Shown one piece after another: positions 34,334-45,141 of a DNA stretch of 64,000 nucleotides. A program made the translations under genes and the position numbers. The notes under the pieces were generated by a model. It did not search any database. It was not told where the DNA came from and worked only from the letters and a program-made list of their open reading frames with translations. The stretch spans positions 22,921,386 to 22,985,385 of the forward strand of contig NC_044925.1 in assembly GCF_003576645.1 (NCBI RefSeq). The letters run 5' to 3'. This DNA comes from Ipomoea triloba (Eukaryota; Streptophyta; Magnoliopsida; Solanales; Convolvulaceae). The stretch's first letter is position 1. Every line of letters starts with the position of its first letter.

Positions 34334-36106
34334 AAATTTCAAAAACACTTCAACTTAATTATTCTAGATGCAAGTTACATTCCAACAACCAACCTACATG
34401 TGAAATTTAATAAGGTACTCAGAGTTCCACACTCGGTCAACTAATCGACCGCAAAGAGTTTCTAACTTATAAGTACCTGGCTGAACCATTACAGAAATCT
34501 TGTAGGGCCCTTCCCATTTCTTGGCAAATTTTCCGCGATCGGTCGGTCTACTAGCTTCCCTCCGTCGTAGGACCAGATCTCCTACTTGGAAATACCGTGG
34601 GTTCACTCGACCGTCATGGGCTACTTTGGCATTCTTCTGATATTCTATTAACCTCCGAGCTGCCATGTCCCTTTTTTCATCTATGAAATTGAGTTCCGTA
34701 CCTTGCATCTCATCATTCTCTTCCGGATCGTAATTTTTCTCCCGAGTGGTGGGGAACCATGCTTCAATTGGGACTCTTGCCTCGAATCCATACGTCAGGG
34801 AGAAAGGTGTCTCATTCGTTGCCCGACGCGGGGTGGTCCGGTACGTCCAAAGAACATACGAAAGCTCATCAACCCAGCCTCGACCTGCAGTTTGCAATTT
34901 CTTTTTCAATCCATCCAAGATCGTCCGGTTGGTGTTCTCCACTTGACCATTTGCTTGCGGGTAAGCTACGGCCACCCGGGTATGCCTTATGCCCAAATGA
35001 GCATGAAGTTCTTAAATGGCCGGCTGTCAAATTGTGTCCCGTTGTCTGTGATCAATTGAACAGGTACCCCGAAACGAGTAATCACATTTTTCCAAAGGAA
35101 CTTTTGACACTAGTGAGAAGTGATAGTTGCCAACGCCTTTGCTTCCACCCACTTGGTGAAGTAGTCGGTCGCCACGATCACATACTTTTTGCGTCCAGCT
35201 GCCATTGGGAATGCTCCGATCAGGTCCACTCCCCACCTCGCAAATGGTATTACTTCGCTGACGGGTTGATAGTAGGTGGCTGGTCGACCGGATAACTTGT
35301 GAAATTCTTGGCAAGTGGCGCATCGTCGAACATACTGCTCGCAATCCAAGTTGATCGAAGGCCAGTAGTAACCCATCAGAATTATCTTTTGCGCGATTGT
35401 TCTCGGTCCTTGATGGGCAGAACAGATCCCCTCATGAACTTCTTCCATCACAATTTTCGCCTCGTCGCTGGTTAAGCACCGAAGAAGCGGTCCACCAAAT
35501 GATCTTTTGTAGAGTCTATCATCGACCAATTGGAAGCGCGGTGCCCTCAACTTAACTTTCTTTGCCCGGGAGGAGTCGTCAGGTAGAGTGCCGTTGGCGA
35601 TGTAATTCTTCAAGTCGTACATCCAGTCTGGCTCGCCTATCTCGACCGGTCGGACCTCTATGACGTCAATGCTTGGCGCTCCGATTTCTTCAATGCGTGC
35701 GATCTTAGACACGTATTCAGGAGCTTCTTGAGTCAACTTGGAGAGCATGTCAGCGTCCGTGTTCTCCATCCTTGGTATTTGGATCAGCTTGTATTTTTTG
35801 AATTGTTGTAATAGTTCGAGCGCAATATCCTTGTACTGTATCATCCGGTCTTCCTTTGCATCGATCGTGCTGGATAGCTGTCCGATTATCAACCGGGAGT
35901 CTGATCGTGCCCTTAACCATTCGGCCTTCATCTGCTTAGCCAGTCGTAACCCGCCGATGAGCGCCTCGTATTCTGCTTCGTTGTTGGTAGGTTGGAATTC
36001 GAAAATCAAGGCTTGATAAATCTTGAAGCCCTCAGGGGAGGTGAGCACAATTCCACCCCCACATCCCTTCTTGCTTGACGACCCATCAGTAGAAACTTCC
36101 CACCAC
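34334..36106 (-). repeat. Duplicate of integrase/second RNase H region (probable assembly artefact), left copy
   Basis: This 1773-bp segment recurs at 36108-37880, offset 1774, with all predicted peptides identical and the same internal stops. The copies are separated by a single N at 36107. The left copy is joined to the minisatellite and antisense ORF, the right copy to the reverse transcriptase. This is what an unmerged overlap between two contig ends would give. Confidence 0.85.
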
Positions 36107-38080
36107 NAAATTTCAAAAACACTTCAACTTAATTATTCTAGATGCAAGTTACATTCCAACAACCAACCTACATGTGAAATTTAATAAGGTACTCAGAGTT
36201 CCACACTCGGTCAACTAATCGACCGCAAAGAGTTTCTAACTTATAAGTACCTGGCTGAACCATTACAGAAATCTTGTAGGGCCCTTCCCATTTCTTGGCA
36301 AATTTTCCGCGATCGGTCGGTCTACTAGCTTCCCTCCGTCGTAGGACCAGATCTCCTACTTGGAAATACCGTGGGTTCACTCGACCGTCATGGGCTACTT
36401 TGGCATTCTTCTGATATTCTATTAACCTCCGAGCTGCCATGTCCCTTTTTTCATCTATGAAATTGAGTTCCGTACCTTGCATCTCATCATTCTCTTCCGG
36501 ATCGTAATTTTTCTCCCGAGTGGTGGGGAACCATGCTTCAATTGGGACTCTTGCCTCGAATCCATACGTCAGGGAGAAAGGTGTCTCATTCGTTGCCCGA
36601 CGCGGGGTGGTCCGGTACGTCCAAAGAACATACGAAAGCTCATCAACCCAGCCTCGACCTGCAGTTTGCAATTTCTTTTTCAATCCATCCAAGATCGTCC
36701 GGTTGGTGTTCTCCACTTGACCATTTGCTTGCGGGTAAGCTACGGCCACCCGGGTATGCCTTATGCCCAAATGAGCATGAAGTTCTTAAATGGCCGGCTG
36801 TCAAATTGTGTCCCGTTGTCTGTGATCAATTGAACAGGTACCCCGAAACGAGTAATCACATTTTTCCAAAGGAACTTTTGACACTAGTGAGAAGTGATAG
36901 TTGCCAACGCCTTTGCTTCCACCCACTTGGTGAAGTAGTCGGTCGCCACGATCACATACTTTTTGCGTCCAGCTGCCATTGGGAATGCTCCGATCAGGTC
37001 CACTCCCCACCTCGCAAATGGTATTACTTCGCTGACGGGTTGATAGTAGGTGGCTGGTCGACCGGATAACTTGTGAAATTCTTGGCAAGTGGCGCATCGT
37101 CGAACATACTGCTCGCAATCCAAGTTGATCGAAGGCCAGTAGTAACCCATCAGAATTATCTTTTGCGCGATTGTTCTCGGTCCTTGATGGGCAGAACAGA
37201 TCCCCTCATGAACTTCTTCCATCACAATTTTCGCCTCGTCGCTGGTTAAGCACCGAAGAAGCGGTCCACCAAATGATCTTTTGTAGAGTCTATCATCGAC
37301 CAATTGGAAGCGCGGTGCCCTCAACTTAACTTTCTTTGCCCGGGAGGAGTCGTCAGGTAGAGTGCCGTTGGCGATGTAATTCTTCAAGTCGTACATCCAG
37401 TCTGGCTCGCCTATCTCGACCGGTCGGACCTCTATGACGTCAATGCTTGGCGCTCCGATTTCTTCAATGCGTGCGATCTTAGACACGTATTCAGGAGCTT
37501 CTTGAGTCAACTTGGAGAGCATGTCAGCGTCCGTGTTCTCCATCCTTGGTATTTGGATCAGCTTGTATTTTTTGAATTGTTGTAATAGTTCGAGCGCAAT
37601 ATCCTTGTACTGTATCATCCGGTCTTCCTTTGCATCGATCGTGCTGGATAGCTGTCCGATTATCAACCGGGAGTCTGATCGTGCCCTTAACCATTCGGCC
37701 TTCATCTGCTTAGCCAGTCGTAACCCGCCGATGAGCGCCTCGTATTCTGCTTCGTTGTTGGTAGGTTGGAATTCGAAAATCAAGGCTTGATAAATCTTGA
37801 AGCCCTCAGGGGAGGTGAGCACAATTCCACCCCCACATCCCTTCTTGCTTGACGACCCATCAGTAGAAACTCCCCCACATCCCTTCTTGCTTGACGACCC
37901 ATCAGTAGAAACTTCCCACCACGCCTTCTTGCTTGACGACCCATCAGTAGAAACTTCCCACCACGATTCTTCCAGTGCAGTCGGTCGGTCGGGTTCTGGG
38001 TCGCGTGCGGTGCACTCGACAATGAAATCAAACAATGCTTGACCCTTGATGGCAGGACGGGGCTTATACTCAATCGCGAA
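34394..38080 (-). pseudogene. pol: Tat pol: second RNase H and integrase (shown twice)
   Basis: Reading leftwards from about 38035: a second RNase H with STDGSSSKK, NNEAEYEALIGGL and ARSDSRLIIGQ (the archaeal-type domain of Tat elements). Next comes the integrase zinc region (HEGICSAHQG...CATCQE) and the core with GVDLIGAF and the block around YPQANGQVENTN. It ends with a basic tail, KFAKKWEGPYKI, finishing at LIKFHM. In both copies the integrase frame breaks between the first and last catalytic residues (stop after ATITSH). The right copy starts with three in-frame 42-bp repeats of the STDGSSSKK segment (37819-37965). Integrase joins cDNA to host DNA; this one is not intact. Confidence 0.8.
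36108..37880 (-). repeat. Duplicate of integrase/second RNase H region, right copy
   Basis: Partner of 34334-36106; see that entry. Continues without a break into RNase H and RT to the right. Confidence 0.85.
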
Positions 38081-39012
38081 CTAGGTGAGCATCATGGCCC
38101 ATTTGATTAGTCGCCCTGACGATGTTGGATTTCTGAGGATCGTTCCTAACGGTTGATCGGTTAGCACTACTATCGGGTGAGCCTGGAAGTAGGCTGCAAG
38201 TCTTCTGGCTGTTACCCAGAGCGCCAACGATGTCTTCTCAAATTTTGTGTACCTCAGCTCCGGTCTTTGAAGAGCTTTGCTCACGTAGTAGATCGGCTTC
38301 TAGATTCCCTTGTTTTCTTCACGGACGAGTACGGAGCTGACCGCTCGGTCGGACACAGCCAAATAAACGAACAAGACCTCATCTTTCTCTGGCTTCGAGA
38401 GGACTGGTGCGGAGCTCAAGTACACCTTCAAATCTTCAAAAGCCGATTGACACGCCGGCGTCCACTCAAAGCCATTCGATTTTTTCAAAATCTGAAAGAA
38501 CGGTAGAGACTTTTTGGCTGACTTGGATAGGAAACGGCTAAGTGCTGCTAGTCGACCGGTCAGTCGCTGAACATCCTTGACTGATCGGGGCGGTTGCATC
38601 TCCATTATCGCTCTGACCTTCTCGGGGTTTGGCTCGATCCCCCGTCCCGTCATCATGAACCCCAAGAATTTTCCCGTCTGAACAGCAAAAGTACACTTAC
38701 TTGGGTTCAGACGCAGGTTGAAAGTTTCCATCACCTTGAATGCCCGGGCAAGATCGGTAGGATGAGTTTCCTTCAGTCGACTCTTGATGAGCATGTCATC
38801 CACATATGCTTCCATAGTCGATCCGAGCAATCCTTTAAACAGCTTGTTCACCATCCTTTGGTATGTAGCTCCGGAGTTCCGCAGACCAAATGCCATTACC
38901 ACGTAGCAAAACACTCCGTCCGGAGTGATGAAAGCAGTCTTCTCTTCATCTTCCTTGCTCATGAAGATTTGATGGTATCCTTTGAATGCGTCCTTTGAAA
39001 CACAGATTTGAC
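38081..39012 (-). pseudogene. pol: Tat pol: reverse transcriptase C-terminal half and RNase H
   Basis: The minus-strand frame has FITPDGVFCYVVMAFGLRN, the catalytic AYVDDML (38795-38806 encodes YVDD) and the connection segment LNPSKCTFAVQTGKFLGF. The RNase H part continues with EVLFVYLAVSDRAVSSVL. In-frame TAG codons at 38300-38302 and 38081-38083 interrupt it. At about 39000 the frame from the upstream RT half is broken by a short inserted segment of roughly 20-25 bases holding a TAA. Confidence 0.8.
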
Positions 39013-41334
39013 TTAAACCAAACTTAGCAGCTCACACCCGGCTGTTTCATCAACCATCTGGTCGGGATTTGGTAAGGGATATGGATCCTTCGGACAAGCT
39101 TTGTTCAAATCGGTGTAGTCAACGCACATTCTCCATGTTGGCGGTTTAGGCGCAAGGACTACGTTGGCTAACCATTCCGGGTAGAGGACCTCTCGGACGT
39201 ACCCTACCGCCAAGAGGGTGGTGGTCTCCTTTTTCACGAATTCCCTTATTTCACTCGACAGGTGCCTTTTCTTTTGCTTGACCGGTTTCGAACCTGGCTG
39301 GATTGATAAGCGGTGGCAAATGACAGATCGATCAACCCCGGGCATGTCTTCCGGTCCCCAAGCAAAAACATTTTTGTATCTCTGCAACACTCCAACGATG
39401 TCTTCACGTAGGTCGACAGGGAGTCCTCGACCGATCTTGACTACTCTCACGGGTTGGTCGGAGTCAAGTATGATTTCTTCCAATTCTGAGGCAGGTTGTG
39501 GTTTTTCCTTCAGCTCTCCATGGTCGACCTGCTGGGATATGGTGTGAATCCTGTTTTCCTCCCAGTCCGACTGCTTGACCGCTCGCACGTAGCATTGCCG
39601 AGCAGCATGTTGGTCTCCTCGGGCCACTCCAATCCCATTAGGTGTATGGAACTTCATGCACAAGTGGCTCATGGATATAACAGCAGCTGCGCGAGTGATG
39701 CCTGGTCGTCCAAGTATGGCGTTGTGAACACACTTCAATTTCACTACCACAAAGTCCATGGTAGTCTTCAATACGTTCGGTTGGCTGCCCAACTCCACGT
39801 CCAAGCGGATGACTCCCTCTGCTTCTATGGAGTCGCCCGTGAAACCAGACAGCGGGGTCCGAATGGGGGTTAACCGATTGGTGGACAAACCCAATTGTGT
39901 AAAGACATCAAAGTATAAAATGTTCACCGAGCTCCCTGTGTCAACCAGCACCCGCTGGACATCCGTTCCGCTGACATCTAGTGTGATGACGAGCGGGTCA
40001 TTTTGGGCTTCCCCATGGAGTGGTAGATCATCGTCAGTGAAAGATATTGGCTCTGTACGCTTCTTCTTCTCTCGGGGTTCCGAGTGGATCGTCCCAACGT
40101 ATAAGTTCCTCACCCACTGCTTCCTTTGGCGCGAAGAATCACCTCCTTCAAGGCCCCCGTAGATGACGTGGATCACTGGTTTCTTTCCGACCGCCTTCTC
40201 GTCAGCTGACCCGGGTGGGACGAATGCCTTGTTGTTCTTTTCGGGATTCCTTTTCCACACATTCCTCTCCGTTTTTCCTTTGTTTCTATCCCGCTTCATC
40301 ACAAATTGCCCCAACTCTCCATTCTGAATGAGTTGTTCAATGAGCATGCGCAAGGCCATGCACTCCGAAGTATTGTGTCCCTTGATTCTGTGGAAAGCAC
40401 AATACTTGCTCTTGTCCTCCCCCTCAGGTACCGGCTCCGGCGGGTGGATCAGGTTGCATTGCTCGGCAAACTGCAAAACTTCCACCAGGGGTCTGTTCAA
40501 CAGAGTGAAACGTGGTACGTCATCTGGTCGATTGTGTTGTTTGACGTGTTTGAACGGTGGTTTATTTTTCCGTTGATCATGGCCTTTGTCCCGATTGGCC
40601 GGCTGCTCATCACGTCTCTTTGCCATGTTGGCTTCGGTGGCGTCTGCATGATGTTTAGCTCTGGTGATGGCCTCCTCATAGGTTCGGGGGGGATTAACTA
40701 TGAGGCCGTAGTAGAGCGCCCCAGAACACAGTGATGCAAGGAAGGCTTGGATTGCCACCTGGTCCTCCATTGGTTCAACCTCATCAACCTCACGTTCCCA
40801 TCTGTCCTCCATTGGTTCAACCTCATCAACCTCACGTTCCCATCTGAATAAGAAAGTATCAACCTCATCAACCTCACGTTCCCATCTGAATAAGAAAGTA
40901 AACAACGGTTCTCCCACAGCTTGATTTACCTTGTTCAGGCAAGTGTAAGATTTCTTTCTCGATTTACTTGCAGCGAAGCGCTTTACGAACTTATCGGCCA
41001 GCTGGTCGAAATTTCTTATCGACCCCCGCTCTAAATCCTTGAACCATTCGGCCGCCTTACCGACTAAGGTGGCGAAGAAAGCTCTGCAAATGACCGCATC
41101 GCTTATTCCCAACATCAGCATGTTGCCGTAATACATGTCGATATGCTCTTGCGGGTCGTACCGCCCGGAATAAGTGTGGGCCAACGGGATCTGGAGGTCC
41201 TGCGGGTAGTGGGCATTCATGATGTCGTCCGTAAAGGGGGTGGCAATTAGCGGGCATGATGGTTCTTTTCTCGCGCCGACTTTCTCACGAAGTTCTTGTT
41301 GCAAACGATCTATTCTTTCCTGCATCCTGGCCAT
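39013..41334 (-). CDS. gag-pol: Tat gag-protease-RT (N-terminal half), one long frame
   Basis: A 773-residue frame from MARMQERIDRLQQEL. Capsid region: HTYSGRYDPQEHIDMYYGNM and VGKAAEWFKDL. Zinc-binding motif: CAFHRIKGHNTSEC. An aspartic protease has DTGSSVNILY, with DTG encoded at 39934-39942. The RT N-terminal part holds PVKQKKRHLSSEI and KACPKDPYPLP, ending at a stop where the frame breaks (39013). The capsid part carries three 42-bp in-frame repeats with RWEREVDEV (about 40760-40905), which must distort the domain. The true gag start lies upstream in another frame (see 41310-42044). Confidence 0.8.
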   Translation of the reverse strand: MARMQERIDRLQQELREKVGARKEPSCPLIATPFTDDIMNAHYPQDLQIPLAHTYSGRYDPQEHIDMYYGNMLMLGISDAVICRAFFATLVGKAAEWFKDLERGSIRNFDQLADKFVKRFAASKSRKKSYTCLNKVNQAVGEPLFTFLFRWEREVDEVDTFLFRWEREVDEVEPMEDRWEREVDEVEPMEDQVAIQAFLASLCSGALYYGLIVNPPRTYEEAITRAKHHADATEANMAKRRDEQPANRDKGHDQRKNKPPFKHVKQHNRPDDVPRFTLLNRPLVEVLQFAEQCNLIHPPEPVPEGEDKSKYCAFHRIKGHNTSECMALRMLIEQLIQNGELGQFVMKRDRNKGKTERNVWKRNPEKNNKAFVPPGSADEKAVGKKPVIHVIYGGLEGGDSSRQRKQWVRNLYVGTIHSEPREKKKRTEPISFTDDDLPLHGEAQNDPLVITLDVSGTDVQRVLVDTGSSVNILYFDVFTQLGLSTNRLTPIRTPLSGFTGDSIEAEGVIRLDVELGSQPNVLKTTMDFVVVKLKCVHNAILGRPGITRAAAVISMSHLCMKFHTPNGIGVARGDQHAARQCYVRAVKQSDWEENRIHTISQQVDHGELKEKPQPASELEEIILDSDQPVRVVKIGRGLPVDLREDIVGVLQRYKNVFAWGPEDMPGVDRSVICHRLSIQPGSKPVKQKKRHLSSEIREFVKKETTTLLAVGYVREVLYPEWLANVVLAPKPPTWRMCVDYTDLNKACPKDPYPLPNPDQMVDETAGCELLSLV

Positions 41335-42044
41335 TTGGCGGCGGGGACTATCTTCTTCATCGGGTCGCCTCTCTTCCTAGCCGGTTGATCGTCTACTCGA
41401 CTGGTCCGCCGATCACGTACTCGACCGACCGGTCGTGCCCTTCTATCAGCTGGACGGGCGCCCCCATATTGTGCACTTCCAGTGCTGCTTTCCTCCACAG
41501 TCCTTCGGGACCTTTGTCTCGCGTGTTCATTGTCATTCTGAGGCCCCAACCGAGATCTAACACTATTCCGGTTGCGATCAAAAGCGCTCCTACGTTGGAT
41601 GGGATCATACCGACATCCCTCTCGATCGGACCTCCGTGTGCGATCTGTAGATTGGACTTCCTCCAAGTTACGATCTTGAGGTTGGGGGTGCGACTGTTGC
41701 CTCTGGGAAGGTTGGGGCACCTGTTGTTCCACGGCGGGGATTTGAGGAATTGCCATCATTTGGGGAGTGGGTGATACGACATAGTATCCAGGAGTTCCCG
41801 GCCACGTTTGGTACATCGGAGTCAATCCTTGTTGTGGAGTTCCTTGCAACGGGTTTCCCCCAAGTGCCCCTAGTGTTGGAGTCAGCATTTGGCCCGCTGG
41901 GGGCAGCATGGCATATGTTACTGGAATTTGAAAACTCGTTTGCCTAGCATGTCCGCCTACATTCGGGTTGACCGGTTGGGTAGGTCGTGCATCTTGCCTT
42001 TGGTTGGATGTCAGCTCGTTCATTAGGCTCCTGGATCGATCCAA
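41310..42044 (-). pseudogene. gag: Tat gag N-terminal region, frame-shifted from the rest
   Basis: The 244-residue frame MDRSRSLMNELTSNQRQ is Pro/Gln-rich at first and Arg-rich later (RPADRRARPVGRVRDRR). Near 41370 the frame is lost by a one-base change and the neighbouring frame continues into MARMQERIDRL. The composition matches the N-terminal linker of Tat gag proteins. No LTR/primer-binding site arrangement follows upstream; LTR U3 sequence begins within 20 bases. Confidence 0.6.
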
Positions 42045-42061
42045 CTGGCGACGTAGATCAG

Positions 42062-42345
42062 CTCGTTCTACAGGATCTCCGTGACGCTTAGCTATGCTCG
42101 AGGTGGCTGGTTAATTACTCACAAAATGCCATCACTTGTCGCCTCGAGCCTTGCAAACAATTAGAATCTTCGGGGAGCTCAAGTGATTCCCGTAGGTTGG
42201 AATCTCCTAGCTCCCTAGTAGGTTGCCCGTAGGGTGGCAATAAGTCGCCCATAGGGCGGCAGTAAGTCAACCGTAGGGTGGCAGTAGGTCGCCCGTAGGG
42301 CGGTAATAGGCCGACCAAGTGGTTGCTGACGAAGCGTAGATTGCA
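42062..42345 (-). repeat. Tat LTR U3 fragment (right side), truncated
   Basis: Nearly identical to 30668-30955 in the same orientation. The R-U5 part and primer-binding site that should lie between it and gag are missing. It forms one arm of a palindrome with the plus-strand LTR to its right. Confidence 0.75.
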
Positions 42346-43027
42346 ACCACTACGCTCGTCAGCAACCACTGTCGCATTACCGCCTACGGGCGACCTACTG
42401 CCACCCTACGGTTGACTTACNNNNNNNNNNNNNNNNNNNNNNNNNTTGCAACCACTACGCTCGTCAGCAACCACTGGTCTATTACCGCCCTACGGGCGAC
42501 CTACTGCCACCCTACGGTTGACTTACTGCCACCCTACGGGCAACCTACTAGGGAGCTAGGAGATTCCAACCTACGGGAATCACTTGAGCTCCCCGAAGAT
42601 TCTAATTGTTTGCAAGGCTCGAGGCGACAAGTGATGGCATTTTGTGAGTAATTAACTAGCCACCTCGAGCATAGCTAAGCGTCACGGAGATCCTGTAGAA
42701 CGACTGTTCGACGTGGCCAATGCTGACATGACACGTCAGACCATCCGCATGACATCCGTTGAATACTCACGTGACCTGCTTAGTATAAATAGGGGGATCA
42801 CTCCCCTCACTTGGGAGGGGGAGAACTCATCAATACTATACTAATACACTTGCGATTTGATCTTTATATCTCTTGCTTACTCTTTATTACTGTTCGTCAC
42901 TCGTAGAGCGATATAGCTTCGAACCGCTCAGTTGTCGACCGGTAGACCCACCGAGCGACATCCTTCACCACCCATAACACACGTATCCGTAGCGTAATCG
43001 TAGACCCCGTTTACATTAACGCTATCA
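42346..43027 (+). repeat. Tat LTR in inverted (plus) orientation, with 25-N gap
   Basis: From 42446 the sequence is the reverse complement of the left LTR (30348-30955), including TATAAATAG at 42784-42792, and ends GCTATCA at 43027. The 75 bases before the gap (42346-42420) are repeated right after it (42446-42520) with small differences. The gap (42421-42445) therefore probably hides an unmerged contig overlap. GCCAC at 43028-43032 matches the bases before LTR A at 29926-29930. Confidence 0.7.
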
Positions 43028-43032
43028 GCCAC

Positions 43033-44372
43033 TTATCACGTTCCGGGCAATATGCACCAATTATTTAGACAATCTTGTCGCGTTACAACATTAACTTCTC
43101 CGCACAACAAAGTTAAGTATGTCATAAATTTAATTATTGTCAATATCCTTTCTATTGAATTCATGGTACAAGATTTTCTAGCGTGTTTTACATTTTCATT
43201 GTTATTTGCACGTTATTATTTTTATTTTTTGTTTATCTAAGGTTTTCACCATCAGATATAGTGACTAATTCTCTCGCTGAATTCTCTTTTTTCTTTTGAT
43301 GTATCCAAAGTTTTGACACAGTAACTAATCCCCATACTTCTAATGGGTGTGATAGTTGGCCGCTTGGCAATTTAAGACTGTTTCATACTCAAAGCTAATG
43401 ATCAAACTCTTTACATTTGGTTAACGATAGATGAGTCTCTTCACTGAACCACTCTATTACATACAATAACAAAATTTAACTAATGCACACACTTAAACAA
43501 TTTTCACCCAAAGATCATATGACATATCCTTCGAATTTAAGTTATTATTGTTGGCTTGTCAGAAAGACACAATTTCTGCCAAACATAAACTATAATAACT
43601 AATAAGTCTTCAAAATTCCCAGAAATCAAGCCGCACTAATCTATCTGAATTCATGAAACGTATACCTACTTGCAAATGATTTCCATGTTCTTTTATATAT
43701 TATTAATATTTTTAAAATTTTAGATTGAGAAATATTATATACTATATCTTTTTTTCTAAATCTTATATCCTATATATATTGGTATTTGCTTGGTAAGACG
43801 TGGATCATTACTTTTCATATTCATTAGTTAATTGGATCTCCTACAAACTAATAGAACCATTTTGTACATCTAAAAGGAACATGAGTAGAGTGCATGATGT
43901 TTTGTTTAAATTCACGTACTTATGGAATATACGTGGAGCAACAGTGTTTAAATTTGATCCAGCCTCGATTCCTCGAAAGAAATAGACGAGTGGATAAAAC
44001 ATAATTTTCGTACTACAAGATCAAGAATTCAATTTCTGTCAGCACCTCAATTTAGTTCGTCACACATTATCTTTTAATTAGTTTGAATTATCTCTCCTGC
44101 ACTCAAAAGATACCATGTATATATATTACTCTGTACTAGTTTTTCTATGCGCAAAAGCATATACCCAATATTTATATTTAAAAAATAAGTAACAAATTTT
44201 TACTAATTAAAATCTAATTGAAAAAAAAGTTATTTATTATATTAATCCAATATATAATGTCTACAAATATTATTATCACTAAAGAATATAATAAAAGATA
44301 TGGTGGGTGCATGTGCATGATAAAGCTAATGAAAAAAAATAACGCAAATTATAACGATAAGGGTATTTTTGT

Positions 44373-44374
<2 letters not shown>
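43033..44374. other. Intergenic, no gene seen
   Basis: AT-rich spacer without recognisable coding exons or element ends. Confidence 0.4.
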
Positions 44375-44467
<93 letters not shown>

Positions 44468-45046
44468 NNNNNNNNNNNNNNNNNNNNNNNNNNNNNNNNN
44501 NNNNNNNNNNNNNNNNNNNNNNNNNNNNNNNNNNNNNNNNNNNNNNNNNNNNNNNNNNNNNNNNNNNNNNNNNNNNNNNNNNNNNNNNNNNNNNNNNNNN
44601 NNNNNNNNNNNNNNNNNNNNNNNNNNNNNNNNNNNNNNNNNNNNNNNNNNNNNNNNNNNNNNNNNNNNNNNNNNNNNNNNNNNNNNNNNNNNNNNNNNNN
44701 NNNNNNNNNNNNNNNNNNNNNNNNNNNNNNNNNNNNNNNNNNNNNNNNNNNNNNNNNNNNNNNNNNNNNNNNNNNNNNNNNNNNNNNNNNNNNNNNNNNN
44801 NNNNNNNNNNNNNNNNNNNNNNNNNNNNNNNNNNNNNNNNNNNNNNNNNNNNNNNNNNNNNNNNNNNNNNNNNNNNNNNNNNNNNNNNNNNNNNNNNNNN
44901 NNNNNNNNNNNNNNNNNNNNNNNNNNNNNNNNNNNNNNNNNNNNNNNNNNNNNNNNNNNNNNNNNNNNNNNNNNNNNNNNNNNNNNNNNNNNNNNNNNNN
45001 NNNNNNNNNNNNNNNNNNNNNNNNNNNNNNNNNNNNNNNNNNNNNN

Positions 45047-45138
<92 letters not shown>
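44375..45138. repeat. (AT)n run with 579-base assembly gap
   Basis: AT repeats at 44375-44467 and 45047-45138 border a run of N at 44468-45046. The gap was probably caused by the dinucleotide repeat itself. Any frames across it are artefacts. Confidence 0.95.

Positions 45139-45141
<3 letters not shown>

Larger units (their letters stand above)
30348..42345 (-). mobile_element. Ty3/Gypsy Tat-type retrotransposon with antisense extra ORF
   Basis: Read right to left: LTR fragment, gag, protease, RT, RNase H, a second archaeal-type RNase H, integrase, a 33-bp minisatellite, a plus-strand ORF antisense to pol, polypurine tract and 3' LTR. A second RNase H before the integrase and an extra antisense ORF between pol and the 3' LTR are known traits of the plant Tat lineage of Gypsy elements. 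Stops and frame changes disable gag-pol. The right LTR is truncated and rearranged, and 1.77 kb of pol is repeated across an N, so the true length of the element is shorter than the span shown. Confidence 0.8.

Noticed and set aside
34703..37069. Plus-strand frames opposite the Tat integrase
   Set aside because: Shadow frames; they repeat identically in both copies only because the DNA is repeated.
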